A stretch of 64,000 nt of DNA from Cunninghamia lanceolata (GCA_027924645.1 BSBN01000254.1:13524501-13588500); one strand, 5' to 3'; shown: positions 44,859-58,294, counted from the stretch's first letter. Notes: generated from the sequence alone by a model not told the origin. Made by a program: numbers and translations.

Positions 44859-47800
44859 CTTTGTCTTTGAATGCAATACCAGATTTTTTGAGATGCTTAT
44901 TGCATTAGAATTATCACAGGGAATTGTGACTGGCTCCTCAAACACAATTCTGATGTCCTTCAACATTTGCTTCATCTACAAAACGTAAGTGCAATTATTT
45001 GCTACTGCTATGTACTCTGCTTCTACAGTAGACAAAGATATTGCCTCTTTCTTTTTGCTTATCCAAGAGACCAATCTTCTCCCCAAGAAGAATGCACCAC
45101 CACTAGTACTTTTTCTATCATCCACATCTCTTGCCTAGTCAGCATTTGTATATGCATGAAGAGTGAAGTTATTGTCCTTTGTATACCACAGTCCATAATC
45201 AATTGTCCCCTTGAGATATCTAAAAATTCTTTTGACTATCATAACAAGGGATTCTTTTGGATCAGCTTGAAATCTGGCAACAAGTCCAACTACATTCATG
45301 ATGTCAGGTCTGGTCTAGGTTAAATAAAGCAATCCTCCAATCATTGATCTATATCTTTTCAGATTTGCCTTGGGAAAGTCATCATCTTTTATTAGCTTGC
45401 ATCTGGTTACCATAGGTGTACCTACTAGCTTTGAGTCTTCCATTCCAAATTTCTTTAGCAATTCTTTTACATACTTTGACTGAGATATCAAGATACCTTT
45501 ATCTGATTGAACAATTTTTAGACCTCAGAAGAAATTCATCTCACCAAACATTGACATCTCAAACTCACTTTTCATCTGATCAACAAATGTTTTACACATG
45601 CATTCATTTCTACCAAAAATGATATCATCAACATAAACTTCAACAATTAGAATGTCCTCATGTTCAATTTTGAAGTAGAGATTACTATCAGTAGTACCTT
45701 GCTAGATCCTAGATTAAGAAAATGCTTATCCAATCTGGCATACTAGGCTCTTGGAGCTTGTTTGAGTCCATACAAGGCTTTTCTCAATCTACATACCATA
45801 TCTCCCTGATCAGACAACTGAAATCCTTCTGGTTACTCAATGTAGACTTCCTCCTTCAAATCTCCATTCAAAAATGCTTATTTTACATCCATTTGATATA
45901 CTTTAAAATCTATGAAAGCAGCAAATGCAAGAAATAATCTAACTACCTCTATCCTTACCACTGAAGCAAAAGTTTCTTCAAAATTAATTCCTTCTACTTG
46001 AGAGTAGCCTTTACATACCAACCTTGCCTTATTCCTTACCACCTCACCATCTTCATTTAGTTTATTCTGGAAGACCCATTTGGTTCCAATCACATTTTTG
46101 TCCTCAATTCTAGGAACTAGATCCCATGTGTGATTCTTTTCAATTTGCATCAATTCCTCTTCCATTGCTTTGACCCATTTTTCATCATTGTAAGCTTCAC
46201 TTACTGATTTAGGTTCAATCCTTGAAATCAAACAATTCTCTTCTTGATCTTCAGACATTTTTCTCCTAGTTTGAACACATTTACTCTTATCTCCTATAAT
46301 ATGATATTCAGGATGATTTAACCTTACATACCTGGGAGTTTTGGAGGTTGTTTGAGCTTCTATTTCTTGAACTTGTTCCTCATCATCTGTGTTAACCTCT
46401 AGAGTCATTGGTTCAAACTAAATCTGGGTCTGAACTTGAACTTGCCTTCCTTGATTTTGACTTTCATCTTGATCATTTGAATCATATCTAGAGTACCTGG
46501 AATGTCCTTCCTTGCTTTCATCAACTTTAACATTCGCACTTTCAACAATCTTCTTCAATCTTTTTTTGAAGCACTGGTAAGCCATACTTTGAGTTGAGTA
46601 TCCCAAAAATATTCCTTCATCACTTCTTACCTCAAACTTACATAATTCCTCATCTCTTTTGATATAACATTTACTACCAAAGACTCTGAAGTATCTCACA
46701 GTAGGAGGATTACCAAACCAAAGCTCATAAGGAGTCTTACCAGAATTTCCTTTGATCTGCACTAGGTTAAGAGTGTAGAAAACAATACTCACGCTTCTCT
46801 CCAATAAACTTGAGGAACATTTTTTTCCATCATCATGGTTCTAGTAGCTTCTTGAATGGTCCAGTTCTTTCTTTCCACAACTCCATTTTGCTAAGGACTC
46901 ATAGGAGAAGATAACTGTCTTTTTATTCCATGCTTGTCACAGAAAGCATCAAACTCACCAGAGGTAAATTACCCACCTCTGTTAGATCTCAGACACTTTA
47001 ATTTCCCACCAATCTCATTTTCAACCATCATCTTGAACACCTTAAACTTGTCAAGGGCTTTTGATTTTTTTCTCAGAAAAGTTACCCACATCATCTGGGA
47101 GTAATCATCAATTAGCAGCATGAAATATCTGTCTCCTTGCACACTTCTAATTCTAGCAAGACCACAAAGATCAGTATGTACCAGTTTTAGTCTCTCACTT
47201 GAACCTTCTTCCTTACTCTTAAATGAAACTTTGTTCTGTTTACCCAATTGACATTCTCTACATATGTTATTAGGTTTCACAGGTCTTGGAAGATCTCTTA
47301 CAGCTTGAGTGGAACTTATTTTGAGAATGTTGTCAAAATTCACATGACACATCCTCCTATGCCATAGCCAACTTTGATTTGTCTAAGAAATCAAACAACT
47401 TTTCCTAGAACTACTTAAGTGAAAGATGTTATCTCTAGTTTGAGTACCGGATGCAATTTTAGTTCTGGAGCTTTCCAAGATTCTACATTTTCCATCCTTG
47501 AACCGAAGATCATAACCCTTGTCAACCAACTATCCAACACTGAGAAGATTATGTTTTAGTCCTTCCACATATAGAACATCATTAGTGTTGTTCTTGCCAT
47601 CAAAAGAGATGGATCCTCTACCACAAATTCTACTAGGTGAGTTGTCTACAAATTTCACAAGTTCTCCTTCATAGTTTTCAAAGTTCACAAACTTACTCTT
47701 GTCACCAGTCATGTGATGAGAACATCCACTATCACTCACCCATTCATCCTTTTCAATAACCTGAGTTGCCAAGGCACTTTCCACATTTTTATAGATAGCA

Positions 47801-48828
47801 GATTCAGTAGACACCAGATCTTCTTCTTTGATAGCAATAAACACCCAATCATTTTTAGAGGAGCCTCCATAATCAAATTCATCATTTGTTACCCCTTCTT
47901 ATCCATTTTCTTGGACATAGTAACATTTATTCTAACCTTTATACCTATTAGGATTTGTTTTTGAAAACCTTTATAGACATCTTGAGGCAAAATGACCAAT
48001 CTTTTTACAAGAAAAGCATTTGAGTGGTAATTTCCCTTCATACTTACTGGATCTTCTTGGCATTCTTCTGGTAATAAGAGCTTCAAGATCTGTTGTTTCT
48101 ATTTCAACATCTTCGAGATCCTTTTTTTTCTTAACAAATCTATTTAATCTTGCAGAAGAGCTTTCACTCGGATCATATCTTTATTTTCCATACACATTGG
48201 CCTTGAATGCAGATTTAGACTTGGCAGGAGAATCACCAAACTCACTTAATTTGAAAGCTGAAATTTTGCCAACCAGATGATCTCTTGTAACCTCTAAGAC
48301 TGTCCTGATCTCTTCTATAGCTGCAACCTTATGTCTTTATAAATCTGGTAAAGATCTGAGTACTTTGGACACAATTTCTAATTCTTCCAAAGTTTCACTA
48401 GCACACCTAAAGCCACACACAAATTCATTTATCTTTTGCATGTAGATTGTGATGTTTTCATCTTCACTCATCCTCATTGTTTCAAATTTTCCTCTCAAAC
48501 TTTGTAGCTTTGGACATTTGACATATTTATCACCTTCATATAGATACTCAAACTTTTTCTAGATTTGATAAGCAGTTTTTAGACCAAAGACATTTGTCAT
48601 TTTTTAATCAGTCAAGGCACTCAACAAGGCTTCTTTAGCTCGAAGATTATTTTCAGCATCTTTGACTTGATCAGGAGTTGAAGGACCTTTCTCCGGAGGT
48701 TTATACTCAACACTAGTTATTGCCCAATAGGCATCACCCATGCATTGCAAATGGCACTCAATGTGATTTTTCCAAATAGAATAATCTGTTCCATCAAATC
48801 TTGGACTATTCTTCTTGTAGGTCAACAT
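44859..48828 (-). pseudogene. Copia-C gag-pol, main part, broken
   Basis: From ATG 48828 (MLTYKKNSPRFDGT): gag, zinc knuckle CFSCKKIGHFASRC near 48010, protease VSDSGCSHHMTGD near 47720, and integrase with CHVNFDN, CRECQLGKQ and VHTDLCG. The second catalytic Asp is lost (RSNRGG for RSDRGG) and NGVVERKN is preceded by a stop. RT has [18 protein letters not shown] and YQMDVK, followed by a stop near 45877, then degraded RT and RNase H to the D insertion (KNLVLHSKTK). Stops at former Gln and Trp codons occur throughout. Pol continues at 37403-37233. Confidence 0.92.
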
Positions 48829-48870
48829 CCTGGATCTCCTCAAGCAGTTAGGCTTTTATGAGAGGATCTG

Positions 48871-48882
48871 GCTCTGATACCA
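48871..48882 (-). promoter_or_regulatory. Copia-C primer binding site (tRNA-iMet)
   Basis: Plus strand GCTCTGATACCA, two bases from the 5' LTR edge at 48885. Confidence 0.96.
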
Positions 48883-48884
48883 AT

Positions 48885-50229
48885 TGTTGGAACTAGACAA
48901 CTAAGAGGGGGAGGGGTGAATCATTTGTCCCACAAAAAAATTTATGCCTTTAACCTTATTTATTATCTTACTATCAGATTAGTGATGTAAACATTAAAGC
49001 ATTAATCAATAGCATAAGTGCAAAAACATAATCAACACACTTGACACCAAGATTTTGAACATGGAAACCCGATTAAGGGAAAAACCATAGTGGGGGTTAA
49101 CCCACAAAAGGTGTACCCTATTAAAAGTACTTAGTAAAATAGAAGGCACATGCCTTCGGGCACACTGCCCAGAGCTCACTTCTCAAAAGAGAGGCTCACT
49201 GCCTATAGAATTTATTTAGAAAGAATTAACTAAGAAATAGCATCTACTTCATGCGTGATTCAGTTTCAATGAATGCTTAAGAACTTTCACTTTGTCCTAA
49301 ACTCTTCTTCACACTCTATACTGCTCTCACTCTTTTTCTTCTCTCCTTTGTTCCTGATCCTTTCTTTAGATTTTATCTATTTTGCACAAGGATGATTTTC
49401 AATACCTCTTCAACAAGTATTTATATACTTCATCAACATTGGAATGATCAACAAGGTCAGCTAAACTTCACATAGATCATCACATTGTCAACCAAACATA
49501 ACTAAGACTTGAATCTACTTCTACAACCACTCTACGCTTCATAAAAATGCTCTTAAGGTATCTACAATAGGCTAGGAACATCCAGTCAACCAAGACTGGG
49601 AAGAACATCAACCTCAAAGAAGAAATCTTCAATCAACAAGCTCAAACTTTAAAGAGGACCTCTAACATAGTAGCCATACAATCCATAGACCTCCACGAGC
49701 ACATTGAATTCACCAATAACATCCATTCTAAATGAAATTATCAGAAACATTTGAATCTTCCTCCAGAACCTCAAGAACACTCTGTATCATGACTGTCAAA
49801 CTAGAAGGATAGCTTGCAGAACTCCCAACCATGAACCACTGGTGTTGATGATACACATTGACTTCCTAAACAAGCCTTCAGATTGATAGATCATAAGTTT
49901 ATATTTCTGGACCAATCCGGACCTCTTTGTTATTACTTTGTCTTTCCTAAGTATTGTAGGAATTGGTTATACTTAGATGGCCATAACTCCTTCAAATCTT
50001 CATGCGGACTTCTTAAATCTTAATTGGAGAAATCTATGACAATCCTCTACACAACCACATCATCTACATGCATTGATTATCATTATTTTTATTAATATCC
50101 TTAATTTTCTCAATATCCTCAATAGTTTGGTCTTCTATGTAGACAGTAAAATAGGATACAGTTGACACCAGTGGCAACAAGGATATGTTGACATCAATGA
50201 CAACACCACTTAGGAACATATTTGCAAAA
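48885..50229 (-). repeat. Copia-C 5' LTR
   Basis: 1345 bp. Ends TTTGCAAAA where the 3' LTR has TTGCAACA, so the terminal CA is mutated. TATA box near 49418-49427. The U5 stem is partly decayed (GACAACTAA / TCATTTGTC). Confidence 0.9.
49143..49204 (-). other. Copia-C 5' LTR mini-hairpin array
   Basis: Plus strand: AAGGC-ACAT-GCCTT (49143-49156), GGGC-ACACT-GCCC (49158-49170), GAGC-TCACT-TCTC (49172-49184, one mismatch) and AGGC-TCACT-GCCT (49192-49204). Confidence 0.65.
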
Positions 50230-50234
50230 ATTAG

Positions 50235-52560
50235 CACCCCTTTTGAGGGTACTCCAAATCATATAACCCTTCCCCTCCAAACTTAAGTAGGCCACATCCA
50301 CACTCTTAACTACACCCAGATACTTTGAGGTAAGAATTTTTGCCCATGGTTGATGTTGCTGCAAACACCATTGCCAATATAGCTTAGCTACTAAAGCTTG
50401 TCCATTCAAATTAGTTCTATGCAGACCCAGACCACCAGCATGCTTCAGCCTACAAATAGCTTCCAACTTAACCAAACTCCACTTCCTATGAAGGAGGTTG
50501 CCAGACCAAAGGAACTACTGAGACAAACTCTCAAAGTCTTTGATAAGGCCAGAAGGTGTAGAGAGAACAAAACATCTGTACAGAGGAAGAGCCTACACCA
50601 CTAACTTTGGAAGAGTCACCCTACCTGCAAAAGAGAGCCACCTTTTAGTCCAATGACTAACTAGATTTCTGAACTTACCCATAATCTCCTACCAGAATAA
50701 TTTAGGGAGTGAACAAATAGCAAGTGGAATACCAAGATACACAAAAGGAAGAGTACCAATATGGAAATGAAGGATACTAGCAATTCTCCTCTGAATAGCT
50801 CGTGGAGTATGAAAGAAATAGATAAAAGACTTTCCCTCATTAATTTTCTAACCTGACATAGCCAAATAACAATCCAGAATCCTGCATCAACTGGAAGCCT
50901 CCTCAACCTTGGCTCTGCCCATCAGAGCTGTGTCATCAACAAACTGCAAATGTGATTGAGGGGGGATATTATTACCAAAACTCCAACCCTTAATCAAACC
51001 AATCTCCACTTGGGATCTAATAAAGCTCCCCAAACCCTCTACCAATAAGATGAATAGATAGGGGGATAAAGGGCCCCCTTGTCTGAGCCCCCTAGAAGCA
51101 CCAAACAACTCCATCAACTCACCATTAATCAACACCGAAAAGGAAGGAGAAGTAACATAGCTCTTGACCCACTTAATCTATTCACCAGCAAAACCAAATG
51201 CTCCCAGAATCTTAAATAAGAAGGCCCATTTAACTCAATCATAAGCTTTAGCCATATCCAACTTAATAAACATAGCTTTCTCTTTAGAACAATCCATAGA
51301 ATGAATCATCTCAGCTGCAATGATGACACCATCCATAATCTACCTACCAGCCACAAAACTCCCTTGCTCTTTAGAAATTAACCTACTTAGCCAGGGTTTC
51401 AGTCTCTCAGCAATCAACTTAGTAATAATCTTGTAAACCACATTACATAAGGCAATGGGCCTAAAAAGATCCAGAGATATAGCCCCATCCTTCTTTGGAA
51501 TGAGAGAAAGGAAGGTAGCATTCATGGATTTCAACATTTGTTTATTCATGAAAGATTCCTGAATGACCTCCAACAAATCCAACTTGATCACTTCCCAGAA
51601 CTCCTGGTAGAACTCAACTGGGAAACCATCAGGGCTTGGAGCTTTTCCCTTTTTCATCTGGAACACAATAGTTTCAAACTCTAACAAAGAAATAAGATTA
51701 AGCAAATAAACATTCATTTCACTAGTGACTAAGGGAGGAATACTATTCAAAATATTAGCTTCATCCTCCTCCACAAGAAGGGAAACCTTAGATAGTAGAA
51801 TAGAAAAGAAACAAATAGCCTCAACAGAAATAGAAGCAGAGGAGGAGAGAATCTCCCCATTTGAAGACCTGAGAGAAGAAATGACATTACCTTGTCTCCT
51901 ATCTTTTACTGAATTGTGGAAGAAAGAAGTATTCCTGTCTCCCACCTGAAGCCACTCAATTCAGGACTTTGGTTTCCAAAATATTTCCTCGTGTAATTCC
52001 CATTCCTCAACATCCTTCGCAACAGTAGCTTCTAGCAAACCCAAATCCTTAGTGAGGCCCCGATCACGAATATGCCTAGTGATCAAGTCTAAATGAGCTT
52101 GAGCAAACTATTTTGCATGGAAAACATTACCAAAGTGTTGCCTATTCCACCATTTCAACCTATATTTCACATATTTGAGCCTCTTGGAAAAGGAGAACAT
52201 AGTGGTCCCATGTGATGGCTTCCCCAAATTCCACCAACCAGGAAGAATATCATGGAGGGAGTCATCTCCTAACCACATGAGCTGAAACTTAAAAGACTAC
52301 TTTACACAACACTGGAGTAGCTCAGCAGTAAGTTTGATTAGCCAATGATCAGAACCTCGCCCATCCAAAATCTCAGAGCTAGTCAGCCACCTATCCCCCA
52401 ACCAGAAACTAGACACCAAGAATCTATCTAGGTGTTCAGAATAGCAGCATCCCCACATCTCCTATTATTCCAAGTAAAGACCCCATTAATAGGCTTGATA
52501 TCAACCAAATTCAAGAGAGCCACATTAACCTGAAAGAGACCAAATCCTCCAATGTCTCAA
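50235..52560 (-). pseudogene. LINE-L ORF2, N-terminal half: partial endonuclease and RT
   Basis: Minus strand. The endonuclease C-terminal part has FTWNNRR and GRGSDHWLI near 52500-52340; the catalytic N-terminal part is absent. RT follows: RQGNVISSLRSSNGE, FPVEFYQEFW, LIPKKDGAISLDLFRPIALCN (given here as landmarks), RGLRQGGPLSPYLFIL near 51100 and the active-site box FVDDTALMG near 50930. The thumb/connection region contains GGLGLHRTNLNGQAL near 50430. Stops and frameshifts throughout. The frame resumes at 35590 beyond Copia-C. Confidence 0.88.
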
Positions 52561-52612
52561 ATTAGTTGAAGGTTTCCTCATCCTATCTATCCTTAAGGGA
52601 TCTCTTCAAGCC

Positions 52613-53494
52613 TCAACCATGATTACAAGACATAACCAAAATAAAACCTTCTTTATCAACCCTACCTCCTTGCATGGGGGCTTTACCCTTGTCTACTTTC
52701 AAATTAGGCTGAGTAGGAGCATTACTTGAACCACCTATACCAAAATCTTGGAGGCACCTCCGATGAACATGACCATATTCATGACATAGCCGACACCTAA
52801 AAGGTAACGTCTCATAATCTAACGGCTGAGTCCAGGAGCAAGACCCAACAATCATATCAATAGAATCTAGAAGCAGCTAGCTCAAATAAGTTTCAACACA
52901 AACCCTAGTATAAGAAAAAATTCTCTTATTCAAAGTTTGTTGAGAAGGACTAATAGATTTTCCCAGCAGCAATGCAATTGACTACAATATATCACTTCTC
53001 CAGCATTCAAGCGGTAGCTGAGGAAGACGAACCCAAACTAGGATTCTAGAAGGTAACTCCTCTATTGAGTTAAAGCTAGCATGCCATGGTTTGATGAAGA
53101 GACCCACCTAATTATAAAAATATGGACCCCCTTCGAAGGCCTTATTCTGAACTAAGACACATGAAAAATCCACCATAAATAAGTTATTTGCAACCATCCA
53201 AATATCAAAATCTCCTTCCGGGTTCCATGTCTTGTGAATCCATGTATTTAGAAATGGGGGAGAAACCCTCATCCCCATGAACCTACAAATCAAAACATGA
53301 TTTTTGTAGTAATTAATATCCTCAGCTACCAACTTTGATTGTATTACTAAAACTAGCCACTCCTGGGCCCTCTCCAGGTATCCATTCACCTTTGGCAATT
53401 TAAGGGAACCATTTCAGACCACATCCGATCTAGAAGAAGATTGAATGGGTATTCCAGCATCCTCCCCAGCCATAGAAGAAGCATGACCCGCCAT
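52613..53494 (-). pseudogene. LINE-L ORF1: DUF4283 and CCHC knuckle, broken
   Basis: ATG 53494 (MAGHASSMAGEDAG). DUF4283-like region: QEWLVLVIQSKLVAEDINY, CRFMGMRVSPPFLNTWIHKT, then MVANNLFMVDFSCVLVQNKA and GPYFYN followed by a stop. The zinc knuckle CRLCHEYGHVHRRC lies near 52790. This is the usual ORF1 of plant L1 elements, an RNA-binding protein. In-frame stops after SDVV, GPYFYN, RSDIL and TYLS. Confidence 0.85.
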
Positions 53495-53890
53495 ATCCAA
53501 AGACACATTCAAAGTCATTTATACCAAATGGGTGAGGGCCCAAAATGCCCCCCCACACCACGACGAATCTAAAGCAATGGCTCCAAACAGGTGCACCACA
53601 ACTAGAGACAACACCTAAAAGGAAGAAAAACCCTCCAACATACAGCAAACATGAACCAGAGGGCACACAATAAAAGAAAACCCATAGTTGGAAACTCTTG
53701 AGCCCTGCACACCACCACCCACACCAAAGGATGCCTCACAACTAGCTAAAACTAGAAAGAAAACAAGAAGAAATGGTGAAGTAGACCTGGTCCCCTTGAC
53801 CCCCCACTGACATGCAAATCCCTTGCACATAGAGAAAGCTCAAACCTATAAGCTAGGGCTCAGGTACCCTAGCCTACCCTCCCATGCACA
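53495..53890 (-). other. LINE-L 5' untranslated region
   Basis: More GC-rich than its surroundings and followed abruptly by AT-rich DNA near 53900. The ORFs here (53430-53830, minus) are Cys/Phe/Gly-rich without any domain and are probably chance. Confidence 0.5.
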
Positions 53891-56800
53891 CTATCGCGAT
53901 CTCCATTCTTTTAATAATTTAAAGAAAACTAATGTGAACTATTTTCTACCCAAAGCTGGTTTATAATTTAGAGCACTTCATTATAAAAGATATTAATAAG
54001 AGTGTATAGATATTGCCAACATCACACAATTTAAATTTAAAAGCATAGGTACTAATTAGAAAATATACTATCTTAGTTCTAAGCAATAATCTAACTACTT
54101 CAAGGAGTATTAAATCAAGCTACAAAAATAGAACATGTCTGATGATAGGAAGAACAATATCGAGACATGAATAAAAGAACTATTGTGATGATTCAATATG
54201 GTTGTGACATGGTATAAATAAAAGCTATAGGGTTCCCTAAATCTGTTACATGAACAATAGAATGCGATAGTAGCAAAAATAAGCCATGACAAGGATAAAG
54301 TAAAAAGTAGCTTCAGAAACTTAAAGTTTCATATGTTAAAGAACTATCCTAGAATGCTACAGGACAATGATTAATTTTCTAAATAAAAGAAGCTAAGTCT
54401 GCTATGATAAAAAATTCTAACAGCAACAATAAGAAAATAAATGGCTATATAATGAAATAAAAAATAGTCTCAACCTTAAGTAACTGTGACAGGGATTGTG
54501 TACTGGCGTCTGAAGTTAAAAGGAGGTCGATACCTATAGCAAGGCTGCCCAATCAGGTTGATGGTAAAAGTATACTAGCCAATACAAAAAGTGGTTTAAG
54601 TTTTAAGCAATGCATACTTTATGTAGGCTGATAGATGGGCAATATAGGTGGATAAAAACAAGAAACAAATCAATTCTTGAGCTACAGGCCATTGAAATTA
54701 GAGATGATGTTTGTCAAAAATAACTCAAGTCGAATGGAGAAAGATTTAGGTCAACCACAAATTGAAGGTCGATTTAACTTAGCTCGAAAGAGGCATAGAA
54801 GTAAAGGTCTTTACATTGATTTAGAGGAATAGTTATCAAGCATAAGATAACCAATAACAATGACCAAGGGAGGACTCAGGCTAATGGCAACAGAGGAAAA
54901 GAAAGGTTGACTCCAAAAGCATAATACAGAGGAAGAAAAATTAGGCCAACGGGAAATAAAATAAGGCACAGATGGTGTCCAATAAATAAGTCAATCAAAG
55001 TATCATGAATATCAAAAAAAGGACAAGTTGCAAACTTCTATTTAATTAATCTACATACTCAAATTTTTGCAATATAATTTCAGAGAAAAATACCCAGTTT
55101 TTACTTATTTGCCAAAGGGGGTCAATTTTGCTTCTATCATTGATCCCTCCTCTCCTTTCTATCACTCCAAAATAGTGACCTTTTCTTTCTTCTGTCCTCC
55201 ATTTTTATTAAAAATTCCCCTACTAAACATGGCATTCATAAATTTAGGTTTGGAGGTCCTTTTGATAACTACTAGTTCACTTTAGTTTTGTGTTAAAAAA
55301 GCCTCCATTTTTCTTTGAAATATTAATTTTGTTATCACTATCACTCCTTAGTTTTGCATGACAAAATATTTTTCTTTTTATTATTTTATTTAGATATCTA
55401 ATCATAATATGTATACTATTAATATAAATTATTTATCTTTAATAAAACCTATTTATTTTAAGTCTAACCAAGACATTGTTTTCAAACAATAATATATTAC
55501 ATAAATAGGAAAACACTTTTATTATTTATAATTAAGTAATATAATATACACAACTCTATTAAATATAATTCGAAGGAACATAATAATTCATGACTAATTT
55601 ATGCATATGAATAGACTTACTATAGCAACTCAACCACATATTTCCCTTCTCACAAAACATAAATCACATTCATTAACATATAATAATGCATATTAATGCC
55701 ATTTAAAATTCAATATGACATGAGACTACATGAGTGTATGAGTGCATCAGGTTTATCCATCCTAAGAGTTCTTGTTGGGTGACTAGAACATTTCTACCTC
55801 AACCATGTTCTTGTCTTCGACATTCTTCATGCACTCAGTCATAATTTAGATTTCCATTAATAGTTTAGTTCCTTATAATCATAGCTGAGGAAAAGAAAAA
55901 TGCACCTCCATAATCATATCAATAATATTCCATTATTAAATCAGCTTTCTAAATTATGCATTCATAACATTCATGACAGTTACTTTCACACACGTGGAAT
56001 CACTCATGGTAAATCAATCATAGTGAAATGTCCAATAATCTAAATTAACAGTAAGTCCAAAAATGAGATGTGACATCCTTCCCCACTAGGAAGAGATATT
56101 GTCATGATGTTATATCATTATAATAATCATGTATCAATAAGTATCATCAAATTAGACAGGGTATCTCTACTAGTGCCCTTTACATCCTCCTATGTGGCAA
56201 CATCCACAAAATTATTGGTCCTACTCAATCTTACACCAAACAATATCTCTATTCACATTTTATCATTGCATCTATCAATAGAATTCAAGTATATAATCAA
56301 TCAATCAATTCACATGGTACATCCGCCAATACAATATATATAATCCAACACATGGTATAACTACCACTAAATTGCATTCATTCTAGCATAAGGATAATAA
56401 TCACATCTTTAATGTACCCCAAACGAGGCATAAATCAATTCATCATAGACAAATACAAGCATGAATCAACATAACAATTCACATGCAATCTCATGGTAAC
56501 ACAATATAATATCAAAATATCAATCCCCTAAACAAACACTAGGTCAAGGTTTCAAGAAAAAATAATCTCCAAAGGTGCACCAACTAGGTCATAACCAACC
56601 ATTGTGCAAACAACTCCTCTGAGACCACTCCACTCCATCCTCCAACTACTACTGAAATGAGAAGATACTCTAACCAAAAGGTGAAACAAACTATAGGCAA
56701 GTCAAGTCCGCAAAAACTCAGAACCACAACTATGCTAGGATAACCTCTCAAGCTATCTACTAAGTCTAAGGATACTCACAAGGCTTCCATATCTATTCTC

Positions 56801-58294
56801 AAGGAGAATTACAACCAAAAGATTACTACCCTAAAAGAGAGGTTTTCTCTAACACTCTATCTCTATACTATCGATCTAGGTTCAACCAAAAAGGTTTTTA
56901 GAGGGAAGAATCTAACCACACCTTTTAATAGCATAAGAACTTCCATCAAGCAAGGCTTATCAACTTGTTAGTCACTAGGAGAGCATCCAACCTACCACAA
57001 CTCACCACCAAGGTGCAAGACTACTCACAAAACCAGTTCAACTCTTAACTAAGCTAGACCTAAAGGTCAACAATACAACATAATCACGAGTTCATGATTA
57101 ACTAGGCAACACAAGGCTTCCTTGTGGCCTAACACCAACCATCCATAAAATGGAATACAAAAGACAACTTATCACACAAGAATTTGCATTCCTTCTGGCA
57201 TCAAGCTAGGAAACCTCCAACTACTAAGGAGATACTCTAGAAGTAACCCAATTCCCAAGGTTGGAAACTCAACAAAAGTGAGAAGACAACTATAATACCA
57301 TAATTATAGACATTACGTGCTCATGCACTAACTAAGGTTCCATATCACCCTACGCTATACCAAAACATAAGCGTAGTTATGAAACTCTCAAACAAAGGAC
57401 AAACCAACACAGTAAGATTCAATCCAACAAGCTCTCTACATATCTCGTTCACTCAAACAACATTTAATTTCATATAAAATTAAACTCATATCAATTGGTC
57501 CATAGTGACACAAAAATCCATCTTATAACTTCTTCAATACTTTAAAAAATGTTCATTGCATCTAACAACAATTAATGAATTTAATCTACCAAAGCTTTAG
57601 TAACACATACACCAAGAAATAGTCTATTCTCCCCATCCTACTCCCTTATACAACCTATCAGAGGCCCATCATGGACATGATAGAAAACATAACATGACAC
57701 ATGACCAACGGTTTAAAACATTCAAGCATAGCCACCAATAATAAATAATAAATTATGAAGAAAAGTGTTTAGGTTAAAATTAGATTTCGTTAATCTTTTG
57801 TTATTTAGATGTTAAAATCCTCCTTTCACCCTAACATTGAAGGATCTAGGGTCGGGTGGCGAGCACTATCATACCCTAGGTCACTTGCAAATGAAGGGAA
57901 GCTTGGATTAGGGAATTTAATTATTAATTTTCCTTCTCTTATGTCTAATTGACCATTAAAACCCTAATTTTGCAAATATGGAAAAAAATTGATGAAAGAT
58001 AGAAAAATCTATTACAGATGGGAGTAAAATAACAAATCATAGAATACCTATTTTCATGGTTCTAAGGCAGAATAGTTGGGGACACTGGTGCAGGTGCCCA
58101 AGTCCAAGGTACTTGCTTTTTCAGGGAATATGGACCTCTTTCCAACACTGATCAGCCCTGTAACTTTTGTTTTCTAAAATCTATCTACAAAGGACACTTT
58201 TGTGAGTCCCCTAGTCCTAGAAGTGCTCCTTTGTCTAACTTTTCTTTAGATCTCGAATCCTTGATGCTTGCCACTCCTTCCTGCAACTCCACTT
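53891..58294. other. 4.4 kb without genes; degenerate repeats
   Basis: No ORF with a recognisable domain. 54485-56075 may be an LTR (separate entry). 56530-57500 contains many words such as CTAGGTCAAGG and ACCAAGGTG in a C/A-rich strand and looks like eroded transposon sequence, without a coding trace. 57830-57970 has a block GGATCTAGGGTCGGGTGGCG that stands out from its surroundings, of unknown origin. Confidence 0.5.
54485..56075 (-). repeat. Possible solo or partial Ty3-type LTR
   Basis: On the minus strand a purine tract (CTAGTGGGGAAGGA, about 56076-56089) is followed directly by TGTCACATC, as at the start of a Ty3 3' LTR. The other edge is placed tentatively at TGTGACAGGG (54485), which mirrors the TGTGACA at 56069-56075. 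No second copy is in the window and no pol lies beyond 56090, so the call is weak. Confidence 0.3.

Larger units (their letters stand above)
35591..50229 (-). mobile_element. Copia-C: Ty1/copia element nested in LINE-L and carrying D
   Basis: Minus-strand copia element. The 5' LTR is 48885-50229 and the 3' LTR is 35591-36892. Gag-pol starts at 48828 and ends at 37233, with the 7.45-kb element D and its 5-bp duplication inserted in RNase H. Same family group as A and F (gag, integrase and LTR leader), but with its own LTR sequence. The LTRs differ at many sites, so it is old. Confidence 0.94.
33985..53890 (-). mobile_element. LINE-L: L1-like non-LTR retrotransposon split by Copia-C
   Basis: Minus-strand LINE. 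Its 5' end is near 53890 and its 3' end near 33985, where the minus strand reads CAATAAAGTTTTTACCCCC then T- and A-rich sequence ending in an A run. ORF1 (DUF4283 plus knuckle) is at 53494-52613; ORF2 (endonuclease part, RT, zf-RVT, RNase H) is at 52560-50235 and 35590-34150. Copia-C lies between the two ORF2 halves: the protein reads smoothly across the gap (KRGAN, then LVKQGLSWIYNGG). Numerous stops; the N-terminal endonuclease part appears deleted. Confidence 0.9.

Noticed and set aside
53430..53830. Cys/Phe/Gly-rich ORFs on the minus strand before LINE ORF1
   Set aside because: They overlap the ORF1 start in another frame and lie in the 5' untranslated region; the composition is biased and no domain is seen.
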